Origin: Bradyrhizobium daqingense
GTDB lineage: Bacteria; Pseudomonadota; Alphaproteobacteria; Rhizobiales; Xanthobacteraceae
Direction of reading: 5' to 3'
Length of the DNA stretch: 64,000 nt
Assembly: GCF_021044685.1 (NCBI RefSeq)
Contig: NZ_CP088014.1
Span: 4,884,001 to 4,948,000, forward strand
In this document: positions 40,501 through 49,607 of the stretch, in pieces
Position numbering within the stretch: the stretch's first letter is position 1
Layout: each line of letters starts with the position of its first letter
Translations under genes and position numbers: made by a program
The notes under the pieces: generated by a model
Seen by the model: the letters and a program-made list of their open reading frames with translations, nothing else
What the model was told of the DNA's origin: nothing
Databases searched by the model: none

Positions 40501-41298
40501 GCCCGCCGCGCGGTCGCCGATCTTGAGGAAGCTCATCAGGCCGGACGAGCGGCCGCCGCCCGAGAGCTTCTCGCCTTCGCCGCGCAGGCGCGAGAAGTTG
40601 GAGCCGGTGCCGGAGCCGTATTTGAACAGGCGCGCTTCGCGGACCCAGAGATCCATGATGCCGCCCTCGTTGACGAGATCGTCGCCGACGCCCTGGATGA
40701 AGCAGGCATGCGGCTGCGGATGCTCATAGGCCGATTTGGACTTGGTCAGCTTGCCGGTGAAGGGGTCGACGTAATAGTGGCCTTGGCCGGGGCCGTCGAT
40801 GCCATAGGCCCAGTGCAGGCCGGTGTTGAACCATTGCGGCGAGTTCGGCGCGACCATCTGCATGGCGAGCATGTAGCGGAGCTCGTCATAGAAGGCCTGC
40901 GCGTCCTCGTCGGTGGAGAAATAGCCGCCCTTCCAGCCCCAATAGGTCCAGCAGCCGGCGAGGCGGTCGAACACCTGCTTGGCCGAGAGCTCGCTGACAT
41001 AGCGCTCCTTCTCGGGCAGGGCGGCGAGCGCCTCGGTGTCGGGGACGGAGCGCCACAGGAAGGAGGGGACGGATTCCTCCTCGACCTTCTTCAGGCGCGC
41101 GGCAACGCCGGCCTTGCGGAAGTATTTCTGGGCGAGCACGTCGGAGGCGACCTGCGACCACTCGGTCGGCACCTCGACGCCGTCCAGCTTGAACACGACC
41201 GAGCCGTCGGGATTGCGAATCTCCGACGTGGTCAGGCGGAAATCGATTCCCGCGTAAGGTGACTGTCCTGAAGTGGTGTGGCGCCGCTCAATCCGCAT
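37528..41298 (-). CDS. nrdJ: Vitamin B12-dependent (class II) ribonucleotide reductase
   Basis: A 1256-residue class II ribonucleotide reductase that makes deoxynucleotides with adenosylcobalamin, independent of oxygen. The large barrel core carries the substrate loop and radical region (NPCSEYMFLDDTACNLAS includes the active-site Cys with the acceptor Glu). The C-terminus has a zinc ribbon CSECGNFTLVRNGTCMKCDTCG, typical of this subgroup. Length fits rhizobial NrdJ. The start ATG 41298 lies downstream of a weak AGGA. The 5' region is long and holds a possible NrdR box. Confidence 0.95.
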   Translation of the reverse strand: MRIERRHTTSGQSPYAGIDFRLTTSEIRNPDGSVVFKLDGVEVPTEWSQVASDVLAQKYFRKAGVAARLKKVEEESVPSFLWRSVPDTEALAALPEKERYVSELSAKQVFDRLAGCWTYWGWKGGYFSTDEDAQAFYDELRYMLAMQMVAPNSPQWFNTGLHWAYGIDGPGQGHYYVDPFTGKLTKSKSAYEHPQPHACFIQGVGDDLVNEGGIMDLWVREARLFKYGSGTGSNFSRLRGEGEKLSGGGRSSGLMSFLKIGDRAAGAIKSGGTTRRAAKMVVVDVDHPDIETYIDWKVKEEQKVAALVTGSKINQKHLKAVLKACVNCEGSGDDCFDPEKNPALRREIKLARRSLVPDNYIKRVIQFAKQGYKDIAFDTYDTDWDSEAYLTVSGQNSNNSVSLKDDFLRAVETDGDWNLNARTSKKVTKTLKARDLWEKIGYAAWASADPGLHFNTTMNDWHTCKASGDIRASNPCSEYMFLDDTACNLASANLLTFYNTTTKHFDVEGYEHLCRLWTLVLEISVMMAQFPSKAIAELSYEFRTLGLGYANIGGLLMTMGLPYDSKEGRALCGALTAVMTGITYKTSAEIASELGTFPGYKKNAAHMLRVIRNHRRAAHGQSNGYEALSVNPVPLDLVSCPQADIVSHAQAAWDAALELGEKHGYRNAQTTVIAPTGTIGLVMDCDTTGIEPDFALVKFKKLAGGGYFKIINRAVPAALRALGYRESEIAEIEAYAVGHGSLSNAPGINASTLKAKGFTDEAIAKVEKALPTAFDIKFAFNKWTFGEDFIRDQLGIGAEAIAAPGFDLLQAVGFTRREIEAANVHICGAMTVEGAPHLKAEHYPVFDCANPCGKIGKRYLSVESHIRMMAAAQPFISGAISKTINMPNDATVEDCKSAYMLSWKLALKANALYRDGSKLSQPLNSQLISDDEDEDDAVETLYEKPMAARAAQVSEKIVEKLVERIIVMREREKMPDRRKGYTQKAVVGGHKVYLRTGEYDDGRLGEIFIDMHKEGAALRSFINNFAIAVSLGLQYGVPLDEYVDAFTFTRFEPAGPVQGNDSIKYATSILDYVFRELAVSYLSRFDLAHVDPNETGFDALGKGVEEGKEPDEDGGHHATKLVSRGLTRSRTDNLVVMRGGSTAVSQGNDGAPSGGSRVTALAAHGTSARAGDAIEGAVALKQEAQHDLSPTEKLEALQWSKAGSAAVAAPTKAERRAEAKAKGYEGEMCSECGNFTLVRNGTCMKCDTCGSTTGCS

Positions 41299-42068
41299 GG
41301 TCTTGCCCCGTCCTTTAATCTCTTGACCGAACCGCCTCCGTTCAGGCGTCCGGTCGACATTTCGTTTGGCGAGCCCTTGAAGGGCTTCGTGGCCCCCAGA
41401 GGGTTTCGCAGTTCTGGCCGGTGGATCCGGCTCACTTTCTCCCGGCGAAGGCCCGGTGCGAGCACCTTGCATCCGCCGGCATGTCCAGACCCGTCCGCCC
41501 CCAAGGGGATGGGTCCGACATGCGTTCAACGCCCCACAACGTCACAACTTCTACCGATGCCATGCGAGCCTGTTGCCGGCCCGTTTGGCGCCCGAAAAGT
41601 CCGCATTCCGAGGGCAGACAAGCCCTCATCCGCTGCCTTTGGCTGGCTGGGCGGAGTGTCGATTTGCGAGACCCTTTGGGGGAGTGCCGGCGGGACGCAA
41701 ACTCACTCGCGCCGAACGGACCGAAAGCTAGGACTCTCCAAAGCGCCCGTCAAGAACTAGTGCGAGTTCCTGAATCAAATACTAAATATGGTGGATTGTG
41801 GGGGATAACAGGGGACTCGGCCGCGCCTGTTGTGGAGGCAAGTATCAGTGAGTCCTCAGAGATTCCCAACCGAAAAAATTTGCGTCCCGTGATGATGCGG
41901 AGCCTTCATCCCGCTGTTCACAGGGCAGGTATATTTTTGAGCCATGGGATTGCGTCAGCAGGACTCACGTAGCCCTACGGAAGGTGAGGGCAGGCATGCC
42001 CGCGGGGGCGGTGGTTTGCGCGGCGAATCCGCGCCAAGCTGACCGCAAGTTTTTGCCGGACTGCCCCA
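41299..42068. other. 770-bp divergent gap upstream of nrdJ
   Basis: No gene I can support on either strand. The part next to nrdJ is GC-rich and hairpin-prone, consistent with a long leader of up to about 480 nt. From 41760 to 41960 the sequence becomes AT-richer, as a promoter region would. I looked for a cobalamin box and found none. Confidence 0.45.
41779..41794. promoter_or_regulatory. Possible NrdR box upstream of nrdJ
   Basis: ATACTAAATATGGTGG resembles the NrdR consensus acaCwAtATaTwGtgt with the core CTAAATATGGT. NrdR boxes usually come as a pair about 31 bp apart, and I see only one here, so this is tentative. Confidence 0.3.
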
Positions 42069-42968
42069 ATGCTTGATTCGACCCGCCGGGATGCGCGCGC
42101 GCGCATCGCCCCGGCCGGCCTGATGTTCCTCGCGATCACCTCGATCGGCTGGGGCTTCAATTGGCCGGTGACCAAGTTCCTGCTCGCCGAGCTGCCGCCG
42201 CTGACCCTGCGCGGGGTCACCGGCGTGCTCGGAGCCGTGCTGCTGGCGCTGCTTGCGGTCATGCGCCGGCAGAGCCTGAAGGTCGAGCGGGCGATCTGGC
42301 CGCGCCTCCTCACCGCCGCCGTGCTCAACGTCACCGGCTGGATGGTGCTGATGGGGCTGGCGCTGCTGTGGCTGCCGGCCAGCGAGGCGGCGTTGATCGC
42401 CTACACCATGCCGGTCTGGGCCTCGATCATCGCCTGGCCGGTGCTGGGGGAGCGGCCGACGGTGCTGCGCACGCTGGGGCTGGTGATGGCCTTTGCCGGC
42501 CTTGCCTCGATCATGGGCGGCAATGGCATCGCCGCCAGCGTCGAGAAGGCGCCTGGGATCATCATGGCGCTGTGCGGCGCGTTCGGCTTCGCGGTCGGCA
42601 CGGTGTTCTCGAAGAAGTACCCGATCCATCTGCCGCCGCTCACGGCTGCGGCCTGGCAGATCGGGATCGGCTGCCTGCCGATCTCGATCGTCGGCCTCCT
42701 GGTCGAGACCACGCATTTGTCGAACGTGACGCCGCTCGGCTGGTGGCTCCTGGTCTATTCCACCGTGGTGCAGTTCTGCATCGCCTATGTCAGCTGGTTC
42801 GCAGCGCTGGCGCGCCTGCCGGCCTCGGTCGCAGCGATCGGCACCATGGCAGTGCCTGTCATCGGCGTGGTGGCGTCGGCGATCGCGCTCGGTGAGCCGC
42901 TCGGGCCGGGGCAGATCGCGGCGCTGATCTTCACGCTGGCCGCGGTGGTGCTGGCGACGCGGGGTTAG
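42069..42968 (+). CDS. DMT superfamily (EamA) transporter
   Basis: A 299-residue protein with ten predicted transmembrane helices in two EamA repeats. Characteristic segments are ITSIGWGFNWPVTKFLLAEL at the start, ALIAYTMPVWASIIAWPVLG in helix 3-4, and a matching second repeat ending VPVIGVVASAIALGEPLGPG. It is different in sequence from the EamA protein at 26929. The 3' end overlaps the converging caspase gene by 4 nt. Substrate unknown. Confidence 0.88.
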   Translation: MLDSTRRDARARIAPAGLMFLAITSIGWGFNWPVTKFLLAELPPLTLRGVTGVLGAVLLALLAVMRRQSLKVERAIWPRLLTAAVLNVTGWMVLMGLALLWLPASEAALIAYTMPVWASIIAWPVLGERPTVLRTLGLVMAFAGLASIMGGNGIAASVEKAPGIIMALCGAFGFAVGTVFSKKYPIHLPPLTAAAWQIGIGCLPISIVGLLVETTHLSNVTPLGWWLLVYSTVVQFCIAYVSWFAALARLPASVAAIGTMAVPVIGVVASAIALGEPLGPGQIAALIFTLAAVVLATRG

Positions 42969-44779
42969 TCGCAGACCTCGATGCTCGGCACCGCTCCACC
43001 GGAATTGAGCGCCGCGTGCTTGCCGTTGTTGTTGGTTGCCAGAAGTCGGCACCCCGATCTGACCGGTCTGCACCCTGCCTGATTGCACAGGATTTGACCC
43101 GAGGCCTGCGGCTGGCTGGGCGCGGATTCGACCTGCTTGCGCTGCTCGTCGCGTGGCTTCGAATCCTCACGCGCGGTCGCGGGCTTCCTATCCGGGATCT
43201 TCTCGCATTCGTTGTCGTCATTGATGCGGAATCCGGTCCGGCAGGTGATCTTAGTGCATTGATCGCCGTCGGTCTTGAAGCCGCGTTCGCAGACCAGCGG
43301 ACAGACACGGCCCGGCTTGGCCTTGATGGCATCGAGCGCCTCGAGGCTGGCCATCTTGGCGTCGAGCTTCGTGCCGGCATATTTGTTGAACGTCGAAAGT
43401 GAGCGCTGTGCGGTCGCATTCCAATCGCCGGTCGCGGCGGCGGACTGGCAGCCAACCCGGCGCAGCTCCAGTTGCGTCAGCTTGGTGATATCCTGAGGCG
43501 AGAGTGCGGGCTGCGTCGGCGCGGGCGCGAGTGCAGCGACGGTCTGGTTCGTAGCCGCCGGCTTGTCTGCGCCTTGCGTTTCGGCGGCTTGTCTCTCGGC
43601 GGCCTGCTTTTCAGCGATCACCTTCGCCGCTGCGGCTTCGGCATCCTTGCGCCGCTGCTCGGTCGCAGCCGCCTTGGCGTCCTCGACCTGTTTTGCCTTC
43701 TCCGCGGCGAGCCGTGCATCCTCCGCGGCCTTTACCGCCGCAGCCGCTTTCTGCTGCTCGGCTGCCTTGGCCTGTTCTGCGGCAAGACGCGCTTTCTCAT
43801 GCTCGGCTTGGCGCGCCTTTTCGGCCGCGGCGAGGCGCGTTTCCTCGGCGGCGATCCGTTTCAATTGTCCTTGGGCGAGGCTGGCGTAGAAGCCATCGGT
43901 ATATTTGGCGAGAAAAGCGGTCCAGACCTCTCGCGTGCCGATCTGCAGCGCCAGTTCATAGTCGCGGCGGATAGATTCATCCGGGCTCGCCTGCGGTCCA
44001 GCCGCGGCCGGTTTTGCCGGGATCAGTGGCACGTCGTTGCCACCGAGCGAGCCGTAGACGTAGGGCTCCTGCCTGTGGCCGGTATTCTTCAACACGTCGT
44101 CGCGGACGAATCCGAACGCCTTGCGCAGGTCGAGGCCGGGCGTCGGCAGGCGGTCGACGAGCGATGCCGCGAACGGGCTGTTCCTGGAATCACCATCGGA
44201 GGCTGTCGAGCCCGCCTTCGCGGCAAAGGCGATCATCGTATTCGGGCTAGTCGGTTCGACCTTGGCAAGGCCCCTGCCGATCGCGCGCGCTGCAACGGTC
44301 CGCTTCATGGTCTTGGCGAACGGGTTGTCGCGGCAGGCGTCGAGGATGACGAGGCGAAGCTGCTTGGCGGGTTCGACGGATGCCAGCACCCGGTCGAGCG
44401 CAAATGCCTCGTCGTAGACATCCGTATCGACCTCGAGAACCGCATCGACCGGAATCAGATAGTTGTTGCCGTCGATCTCGATCCCATGGCCGGCGTAGTA
44501 GACCACGGCCATCTCGGCATCGCGTGTCCTCATGCCGAACTCGCGCAACGCTTTGCGCATCTCGGGGGCGCTGAGGTCGGCCCTGACTTCCACGCTGTCG
44601 AACCCGGCCTTCTTGAACATGCCGCCGACCAGCGCGGCGTCGTTCACGGGATTGGCCAACTTCGGCACGTTCTTGTAGGAGGAGTTGCCGATCACCAGCG
44701 CAACACGGCGCTCGGCTCGGGCCGAACCGCAGGTCAACGAGATCAAAAGGAATAACAAAAGCCAGCGAAACGCGCCCAT
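42965..44779 (-). CDS. Caspase-like (metacaspase-type) peptidase with coiled-coil and Cys-rich tail
   Basis: A 604-residue exported protein. A signal peptide ends near residue 21. The p20-type caspase domain (about 24-255) keeps the catalytic dyad His98 (YYAGHGIE) and Cys149 (ILDACRDNPF). Residues about 300-410 are an Ala/Glu/Lys coiled coil, and the last 120 residues include a cysteine-rich section (VCPLVCERGF, CRTGFRINDDNEC). Such proteins are widespread in Rhizobiales. They cleave after Arg/Lys in some cases, but targets and roles are unknown. Confidence 0.85.
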   Translation of the reverse strand: MGAFRWLLLFLLISLTCGSARAERRVALVIGNSSYKNVPKLANPVNDAALVGGMFKKAGFDSVEVRADLSAPEMRKALREFGMRTRDAEMAVVYYAGHGIEIDGNNYLIPVDAVLEVDTDVYDEAFALDRVLASVEPAKQLRLVILDACRDNPFAKTMKRTVAARAIGRGLAKVEPTSPNTMIAFAAKAGSTASDGDSRNSPFAASLVDRLPTPGLDLRKAFGFVRDDVLKNTGHRQEPYVYGSLGGNDVPLIPAKPAAAGPQASPDESIRRDYELALQIGTREVWTAFLAKYTDGFYASLAQGQLKRIAAEETRLAAAEKARQAEHEKARLAAEQAKAAEQQKAAAAVKAAEDARLAAEKAKQVEDAKAAATEQRRKDAEAAAAKVIAEKQAAERQAAETQGADKPAATNQTVAALAPAPTQPALSPQDITKLTQLELRRVGCQSAAATGDWNATAQRSLSTFNKYAGTKLDAKMASLEALDAIKAKPGRVCPLVCERGFKTDGDQCTKITCRTGFRINDDNECEKIPDRKPATAREDSKPRDEQRKQVESAPSQPQASGQILCNQAGCRPVRSGCRLLATNNNGKHAALNSGGAVPSIEVCD

Positions 44780-44923
44780 CTCAGCCTCGCGTAATATGTG
44801 CGCAGCGTCTCCATAAACTGATCCGAGGCAAGGCGCGCCTCTGTGATCTCGGTCACCGTCGGGGGCCGGCGGGAAGAAGCTGCGCGGGTACGCGCGTCTC
44901 GTCAGATCATCACGGGGCGTGCA

Positions 44924-47176
44924 CTAGCCGGTCATCCCGGTGCCCAGCGCCTTCCGGATCATCTCGGCGAGCTGGTTGCGCCGGTAGGGTTTCGTCAAGA
45001 GCATCACGCCGTCATCGAGTTTGCCGTGATGGACGATGGCGTTGTCGGTGTAGCCGGAGGTGTAGAGCACCTTCAGCCCCGGCCGGCGCCTGGCCACCTC
45101 GTCGGCGAGGTCGCGTCCGCTCATGCCGCCGGGGATGACGACGTCGGTGAAGAGCAGGTCGAACTTCTGACCGGCGTCGATCAACTCCAGCGCGCTTCGG
45201 CCGTCGGATGCGGCCACCGTCCTGTAACCGAGACTCTGGAGCTGTGCGGTGACGAAGTTGCGCACCAGGCTATCGTCTTCGACTACGAAGATGGTCTCGG
45301 CGCCGCCTTCGGCCTGCGGCGCGACAGGAGCGGCCACGTCCGCCGTGGCTTCGCCCGGCGGCAGATAGAGCTTGATCGTGGTGCCGTGGTCTTCCTCGCT
45401 GTAGATCTTGATGTGGCCGCCGGATTGCTTGACGAAGCCATAGACCATGGACAGGCCGAGGCCCGACCCCTTGCCGACCTCCTTGGTGGTGAAGAACGGC
45501 TCGAACGCCTTCTGCTGGGTTTCCGTCGACATGCCGGTACCGGTGTCGCTGACTGCGAGCATCACGTAGGGACCCGGCGTCACGTCCGCATTGGCCTGCG
45601 CATAGGCTTCGTCCAGCACGACGCGGTGGGTCTCCAGCAGCAGCTTGCCGCCGTTCGGCATGGCGTCGCGGGCGTTGATGGCCATGTTGAGCACGGCATT
45701 GGTGAGCCGGGACGGATCGATGTGGCTGGTCATCCGACCCTGTTCGAGCACGGTCTCGATCTGGATCTGCTCGCCGAGGGTGGGGCGCAGGAGTTTTGCG
45801 ATGTCGGCGACCGCGGCGTTGATCTCGACGTTGCGCGGCTGGAGCGGCTGCCGGCGTGCAAAGGCGAGCAAATGCTGGATCAGCTCGGCGCAGCGCTCGG
45901 CGGCATCGTCGATCAGGCGTGCGGTGCGCTGGAGCTCGGGCTGGCTCTTCAGGCTCTCCACCAGCGTCTCGGTGTTGCCGGAGATGACCGTCAGCATGTT
46001 GTTGAAGTCGTGCGCGACGCCGCCGGTCAGCTTGCCGATCGCATCGAGCTTCTGCGACTGATACAGCTGTCGCTCCGTCTCCCGCGAGGTCGTTGCGTCG
46101 TGATAGACCAGCACGGCGCCGGAGACATTGCCTTGCCCGTCCAGCATCGGCCGGCCGCTGATCATGAGATGCCGCGGAGGATTGCCGCTGTGCGGGCGGA
46201 CGATCATCTCGAGCTCTTCGAACTGCTCGCCGCGCAGCACGCGCGTCGACGGTAGCTCCTCGGCCCTCAGCGGCGTGACGCCGTCGCCATGGAAGACGTC
46301 GGACAGCGCACGCAGATTCTTCAAGTTCATGCCGGCGCGGTGCAGCAGCATGCGCTCGGCGGCCGGATTGGACAGGAGGACGGTGCCCTCGGCATCGATG
46401 ACCAGCACGGCCTCCGCCATGCTGTGGAACGTGCTTTGCAGCACGTTGACGGAGAGGCGCAGCTCGTCATGCGCGGTGACCAGATGCTCGGTGCGCTCGG
46501 CCACCGCCTCGGCGAGTGCCTCCTTGGCGGCCGTGGTCTCCATCAGCGTGCTCTTGAGCGCGAATTCGGTGCGCCGGCTTTCGCGCATCACCATCACGAC
46601 CAGCAGCAGGATCACCAGCGCGCCAGCCACGTCGATGCCCAGCAGAACAATGCCGGTGCGGCGCGAATCCTGAGAGCGCTCGCTGAGCAGGCGTTCCTCA
46701 GCGGCGCTCAATTTATCCAGATTGCCCATCACCGTATCCATCAAGCCGCGGCCCTCGGCCCTGCCTTGGAGCGCGGCGATGCCGGCGAGGTCGTTCGCGG
46801 CGCGCATGCGCATGGCTTCTGCGGCGATCTCGATCCGGCGCAGCGCCAGCGGCTCGGTGCCCTCCATCAGCGCGACCTGATCGGGAATGTCGCGCACGCT
46901 CCGCTTGAGATCGGCGAGCGCCGGCGCGATCTGGGCACGCACCGCCTGGAACTCATCGTTGAAGCCTGCGCTGCGATAGAGCTCATAGCCGCGCGCGGCG
47001 CTCTCGGCGCGGCGCATCAGCACCCGCAGGTCGGAAATCTTCTTCTGCACCTGCACGGTGTGATTGACCCATGCCGCGTCGGACCGCGACTTGACGTCGA
47101 GGGCGATCGAGGCTGCGGTGATGATCAGGAGGATGGCAAGTCCAGCACCGAGAATGACGCGCTGCGTTGGGATCAA
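44924..47176 (-). CDS. Hybrid sensor histidine kinase with CHASE3, PAS and receiver domains
   Basis: A 750-residue membrane kinase. TM1 is at about 8-25, a CHASE3-like helical sensor at 30-170, TM2 at 175-197, a PAS domain at about 245-365, HisKA with His389 (GGVAHDFNNML), HATPase with NMAINARDAMPNG and GSGLGLSMVYG, and a C-terminal receiver domain with Asp in FTDVVIP. Start: TTG at 47176 overlaps the TGA of the upstream response regulator (TTGA), giving coupled translation. Input is probably periplasmic or membrane state, and output is through the neighbouring receiver. Confidence 0.85.
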   Translation of the reverse strand: MIPTQRVILGAGLAILLIITAASIALDVKSRSDAAWVNHTVQVQKKISDLRVLMRRAESAARGYELYRSAGFNDEFQAVRAQIAPALADLKRSVRDIPDQVALMEGTEPLALRRIEIAAEAMRMRAANDLAGIAALQGRAEGRGLMDTVMGNLDKLSAAEERLLSERSQDSRRTGIVLLGIDVAGALVILLLVVMVMRESRRTEFALKSTLMETTAAKEALAEAVAERTEHLVTAHDELRLSVNVLQSTFHSMAEAVLVIDAEGTVLLSNPAAERMLLHRAGMNLKNLRALSDVFHGDGVTPLRAEELPSTRVLRGEQFEELEMIVRPHSGNPPRHLMISGRPMLDGQGNVSGAVLVYHDATTSRETERQLYQSQKLDAIGKLTGGVAHDFNNMLTVISGNTETLVESLKSQPELQRTARLIDDAAERCAELIQHLLAFARRQPLQPRNVEINAAVADIAKLLRPTLGEQIQIETVLEQGRMTSHIDPSRLTNAVLNMAINARDAMPNGGKLLLETHRVVLDEAYAQANADVTPGPYVMLAVSDTGTGMSTETQQKAFEPFFTTKEVGKGSGLGLSMVYGFVKQSGGHIKIYSEEDHGTTIKLYLPPGEATADVAAPVAPQAEGGAETIFVVEDDSLVRNFVTAQLQSLGYRTVAASDGRSALELIDAGQKFDLLFTDVVIPGGMSGRDLADEVARRRPGLKVLYTSGYTDNAIVHHGKLDDGVMLLTKPYRRNQLAEMIRKALGTGMTG

Positions 47177-47595
47177 GGGGCTTCTTTCTTGTCCTTCGGC
47201 TGTGCGCTCTCGCCCATACCGGTGAGGCATTCCCGGATCGTGGTCAGCAGCGCGTCCGGCGTGAACGGCTTGCGCAAGCATCGGGTCGCGCCGAGCTCCA
47301 GCGCCATGCGGAGAAAGTCGGGAGAGGGCGATGCCGACGAGGCGAAGGCGTAGCCGGACATCGCGATCAGCGGCGTGGCCGGCGCGCGCTCGTGAAAGAT
47401 GCGGATGGATTCGAAGCCGCGCATATGCGGCATGAAGATGTCGACCAGCATCACGTCGAAAACCTGTGTTTCGAGCGCAGCCAATCCCGTTTCTCCGCCG
47501 TCGGTCAACGTGACGTCGAAGCCCTGACGTTGGAGGAGGACCTCGATGGTCGCGCCGACCATCGGATCGTCATCAACCACGAGGATACGCGGCAT
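47173..47595 (-). CDS. Single-domain response regulator
   Basis: A 140-residue receiver domain with phospho-acceptor Asp52 (LVDIFMP), acidic pair in VVDDDP, and Lys in LRKPF. There is no output domain, so it acts as a phosphate relay or sink, or through protein contacts. GGGAAGAG precedes ATG 47595. It is directly upstream of, and overlapping, the hybrid kinase gene, so the two form an operon. Confidence 0.88.
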   Translation of the reverse strand: MPRILVVDDDPMVGATIEVLLQRQGFDVTLTDGGETGLAALETQVFDVMLVDIFMPHMRGFESIRIFHERAPATPLIAMSGYAFASSASPSPDFLRMALELGATRCLRKPFTPDALLTTIRECLTGMGESAQPKDKKEAP

Positions 47596-48360
47596 GACTC
47601 TTCCCAGCAAATCGAAGTCCCCATAAGGGTGATATCCGCGAATCGTATGCCCGGTCAATTTTGGATTGGATCAATGAGGATATGCACGGCGCGGTGCATA
47701 GGAGGCTCCGTGCGGGTCCCTCAGAATGCTACGGATCCCCATCAATCGCGACATTTCGATGAAAAATCGAGGCAGACCGAGCGATCCGACAGGACGTCTC
47801 TTCCCCATTGCGATGTCGCCGGCCGGGGTGCAGCCCCTGCGGTCCGGCGCCCAGCAAAAACTCACGGACTGTCGCTCGGCGCGCGTCCAGAACGCGCTCA
47901 GGCGTGAGGCGTGAGTCCGTGATCAATGCGCACGGTCTCACCGGACTGGATGATGACGCGCGATCGGCATCCCTGGTCGGGGCGTGCCGGAGATTTCGTT
48001 CGCGAATGGATGCATGCCCGCATCCGTCGTGCGGGACGATCTACGATGACCAGACTTGCGATGCGGATGCGCACGTCTCCGCACGCGTGCCAGAACCAGC
48101 GCAGCGAGACAGCCAATCCAACGGCGCTGGGCGCGCATTCGATTTCATCATTTTCGCCGCGCTGATCAGGTCGTCGCTCAAAGGTTGTATTTCAGATGGC
48201 CGACGACGTGTATTATGGGAGATTGAAAACGGATATTGACTGAGATCGGGCGTGGTCACCCGATCGGGTGAGGCGGCTTGCCGCTAGTCGTCGTATCATC
48301 ATGTTACCTCCTTAGGTTGCCGCCCGGCCGGCTGCCGACGGCCTTGAGCGGAGGAACAGG
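47596..48360. other. 765-bp intergenic region, no supported gene
   Basis: A gap of mixed composition between the response regulator and a LuxR-type gene. It contains ATGCAC (47682-47687), 6 bp, GTGCAT, an inverted repeat near 47682-47699, and GATCGGG/CCCGATC pairs around 48245-48275. Several short open frames exist but none has coding-like residue composition together with a ribosome binding site, so I call none. Confidence 0.4.
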
Positions 48361-49500
48361 ATGAATTTGTCCGACGACAAGATCGAAAAGGTCCTCGACC
48401 TGATCTACGACGCCGCGGCAGAAAACGCCTTATGGCGGCAGGCGCTGACGGCGATCGCGGATCTCACCCAGAGCGAAGGGGGTATCCTGTTCGGCCAGTC
48501 TCTCACCGCGAAGCGGGTCTATTTTGATTTCAACGGCCGCTTGGACGAGGCATGCAACCGCACTTATCAGGAGCGGCATATGCAGAACCCGTGGTCGCAA
48601 TACATGGAGACGCAGCCGGTCGGACGACTGGTGCCGTCTGACGAAGCAGTTCCGTTGGCCAGCCTTCGGAAGTCCCTGTTCTACGAAGAGGTGCTGCAGC
48701 CGCAGCAGATTGCTCACAACGGAATGATAGCGCTCGCGGCGCGCCGCGATTTTCGCGCGGCCTTCAACATGTGCCGCAGCGCGCAGCGGGGGCCGTTCGC
48801 TCCCGATCAGCAACGAATTCTGGAATGGCTGTCGCCGCACCTGTGCCGGTCGGTGACGCTCGGGTTTCGGATCGACGGCTACCTCGCCATGCAGCAAGCG
48901 GCATTCGACGTCCTGGACCGGCTCGCGGACGGCGTCGTCGTCCTCGATCGCAAGGCGCGGGTTCTGTTCGCCAATGCAGCGGTGCGGCAGATGGCGGACG
49001 AGGGATCGTTGGGGCTGCATCAGTCGGTCACGACTCATTCGCCAGCGCATTCGCAGCGACTCATCGAGTTGATCCGCGGCGCGCTGCAGGGAGGTGCCGG
49101 CGGTACGATGAGCCTGCCGCGTCATCTTGACGGCCGGCTTCTGACCATCCTGGTCTCCTCGATCCGAAGCAAGGATCTGGGGCGGCTCTCAGATGCCGGC
49201 GTTAAGGATGCGGCGGTGCTGCTGTTCGTCGTCGATCCCGCCAACCGGCGATCGATCCCGCTCGAGCAGATCATGGATGCCTACGGTCTGACCCACGCCG
49301 AGGCGCGAGTCGCGCTCGCCTCGTCGGCCGGCAACACGACCATTGAGACCGCGCAGTCGCTCGGATGCTCGCCTAACACCATCAAGACTCATCTGCGCCG
49401 CGTCTTCGCGAAGACGGCGACCGGACGCCAAGCCGAACTCGCTGGGCTCATCGCCGCCCTCGGCAGCGTTCGGATCGGAGACATGAATCCGCGAGACTAA
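48361..49500 (+). CDS. LuxR-type HTH transcriptional regulator
   Basis: A 379-residue regulator. Residues 1-180 are a helical, possibly sensory domain; a PAS-like segment follows (AFDVLDRLADGVVVLDRKAR at about 180-200); the C-terminal LuxR helix-turn-helix is at about 310-370 (YGLTHAEARVALASSAGN then CSPNTIKTHLRRVFAKTATG). It lacks an autoinducer-binding domain, so it is not a quorum-sensing LuxR. The start ATG 48361 follows GGAGGAAC. Genes under its control are unknown. Confidence 0.85.
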   Translation: MNLSDDKIEKVLDLIYDAAAENALWRQALTAIADLTQSEGGILFGQSLTAKRVYFDFNGRLDEACNRTYQERHMQNPWSQYMETQPVGRLVPSDEAVPLASLRKSLFYEEVLQPQQIAHNGMIALAARRDFRAAFNMCRSAQRGPFAPDQQRILEWLSPHLCRSVTLGFRIDGYLAMQQAAFDVLDRLADGVVVLDRKARVLFANAAVRQMADEGSLGLHQSVTTHSPAHSQRLIELIRGALQGGAGGTMSLPRHLDGRLLTILVSSIRSKDLGRLSDAGVKDAAVLLFVVDPANRRSIPLEQIMDAYGLTHAEARVALASSAGNTTIETAQSLGCSPNTIKTHLRRVFAKTATGRQAELAGLIAALGSVRIGDMNPRD

Positions 49501-49607
49501 TGCATCACAAGGCCGGGACCATGCGTCGATGGTCTTTTTTGGCACCCGGATTGCAGGACCTCGAACGAACTCGTGGGGTTCGAAATGCACGCGGTTCGCC
49601 AAAACGC

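Noticed and set aside
37861..41262. A very long plus-strand open frame opposite nrdJ
   Set aside because: It mirrors nrdJ codon positions, as happens in GC-rich genes with few stop codons on the opposite strand. Composition (Asp/Arg/Leu/Val-rich, no domains) is that of an antisense shadow.
41299..41778. Cobalamin riboswitch before nrdJ
   Set aside because: I found no B12 box (GCCACTG) or matching structure, and such switches usually sit before B12-independent reductases.
47808..48239. Plus-strand frame of 143 codons in the gap before the LuxR-type gene
   Set aside because: Arg/Ser/Pro-rich without domain or ribosome binding site, with equally long frames on the other strand.
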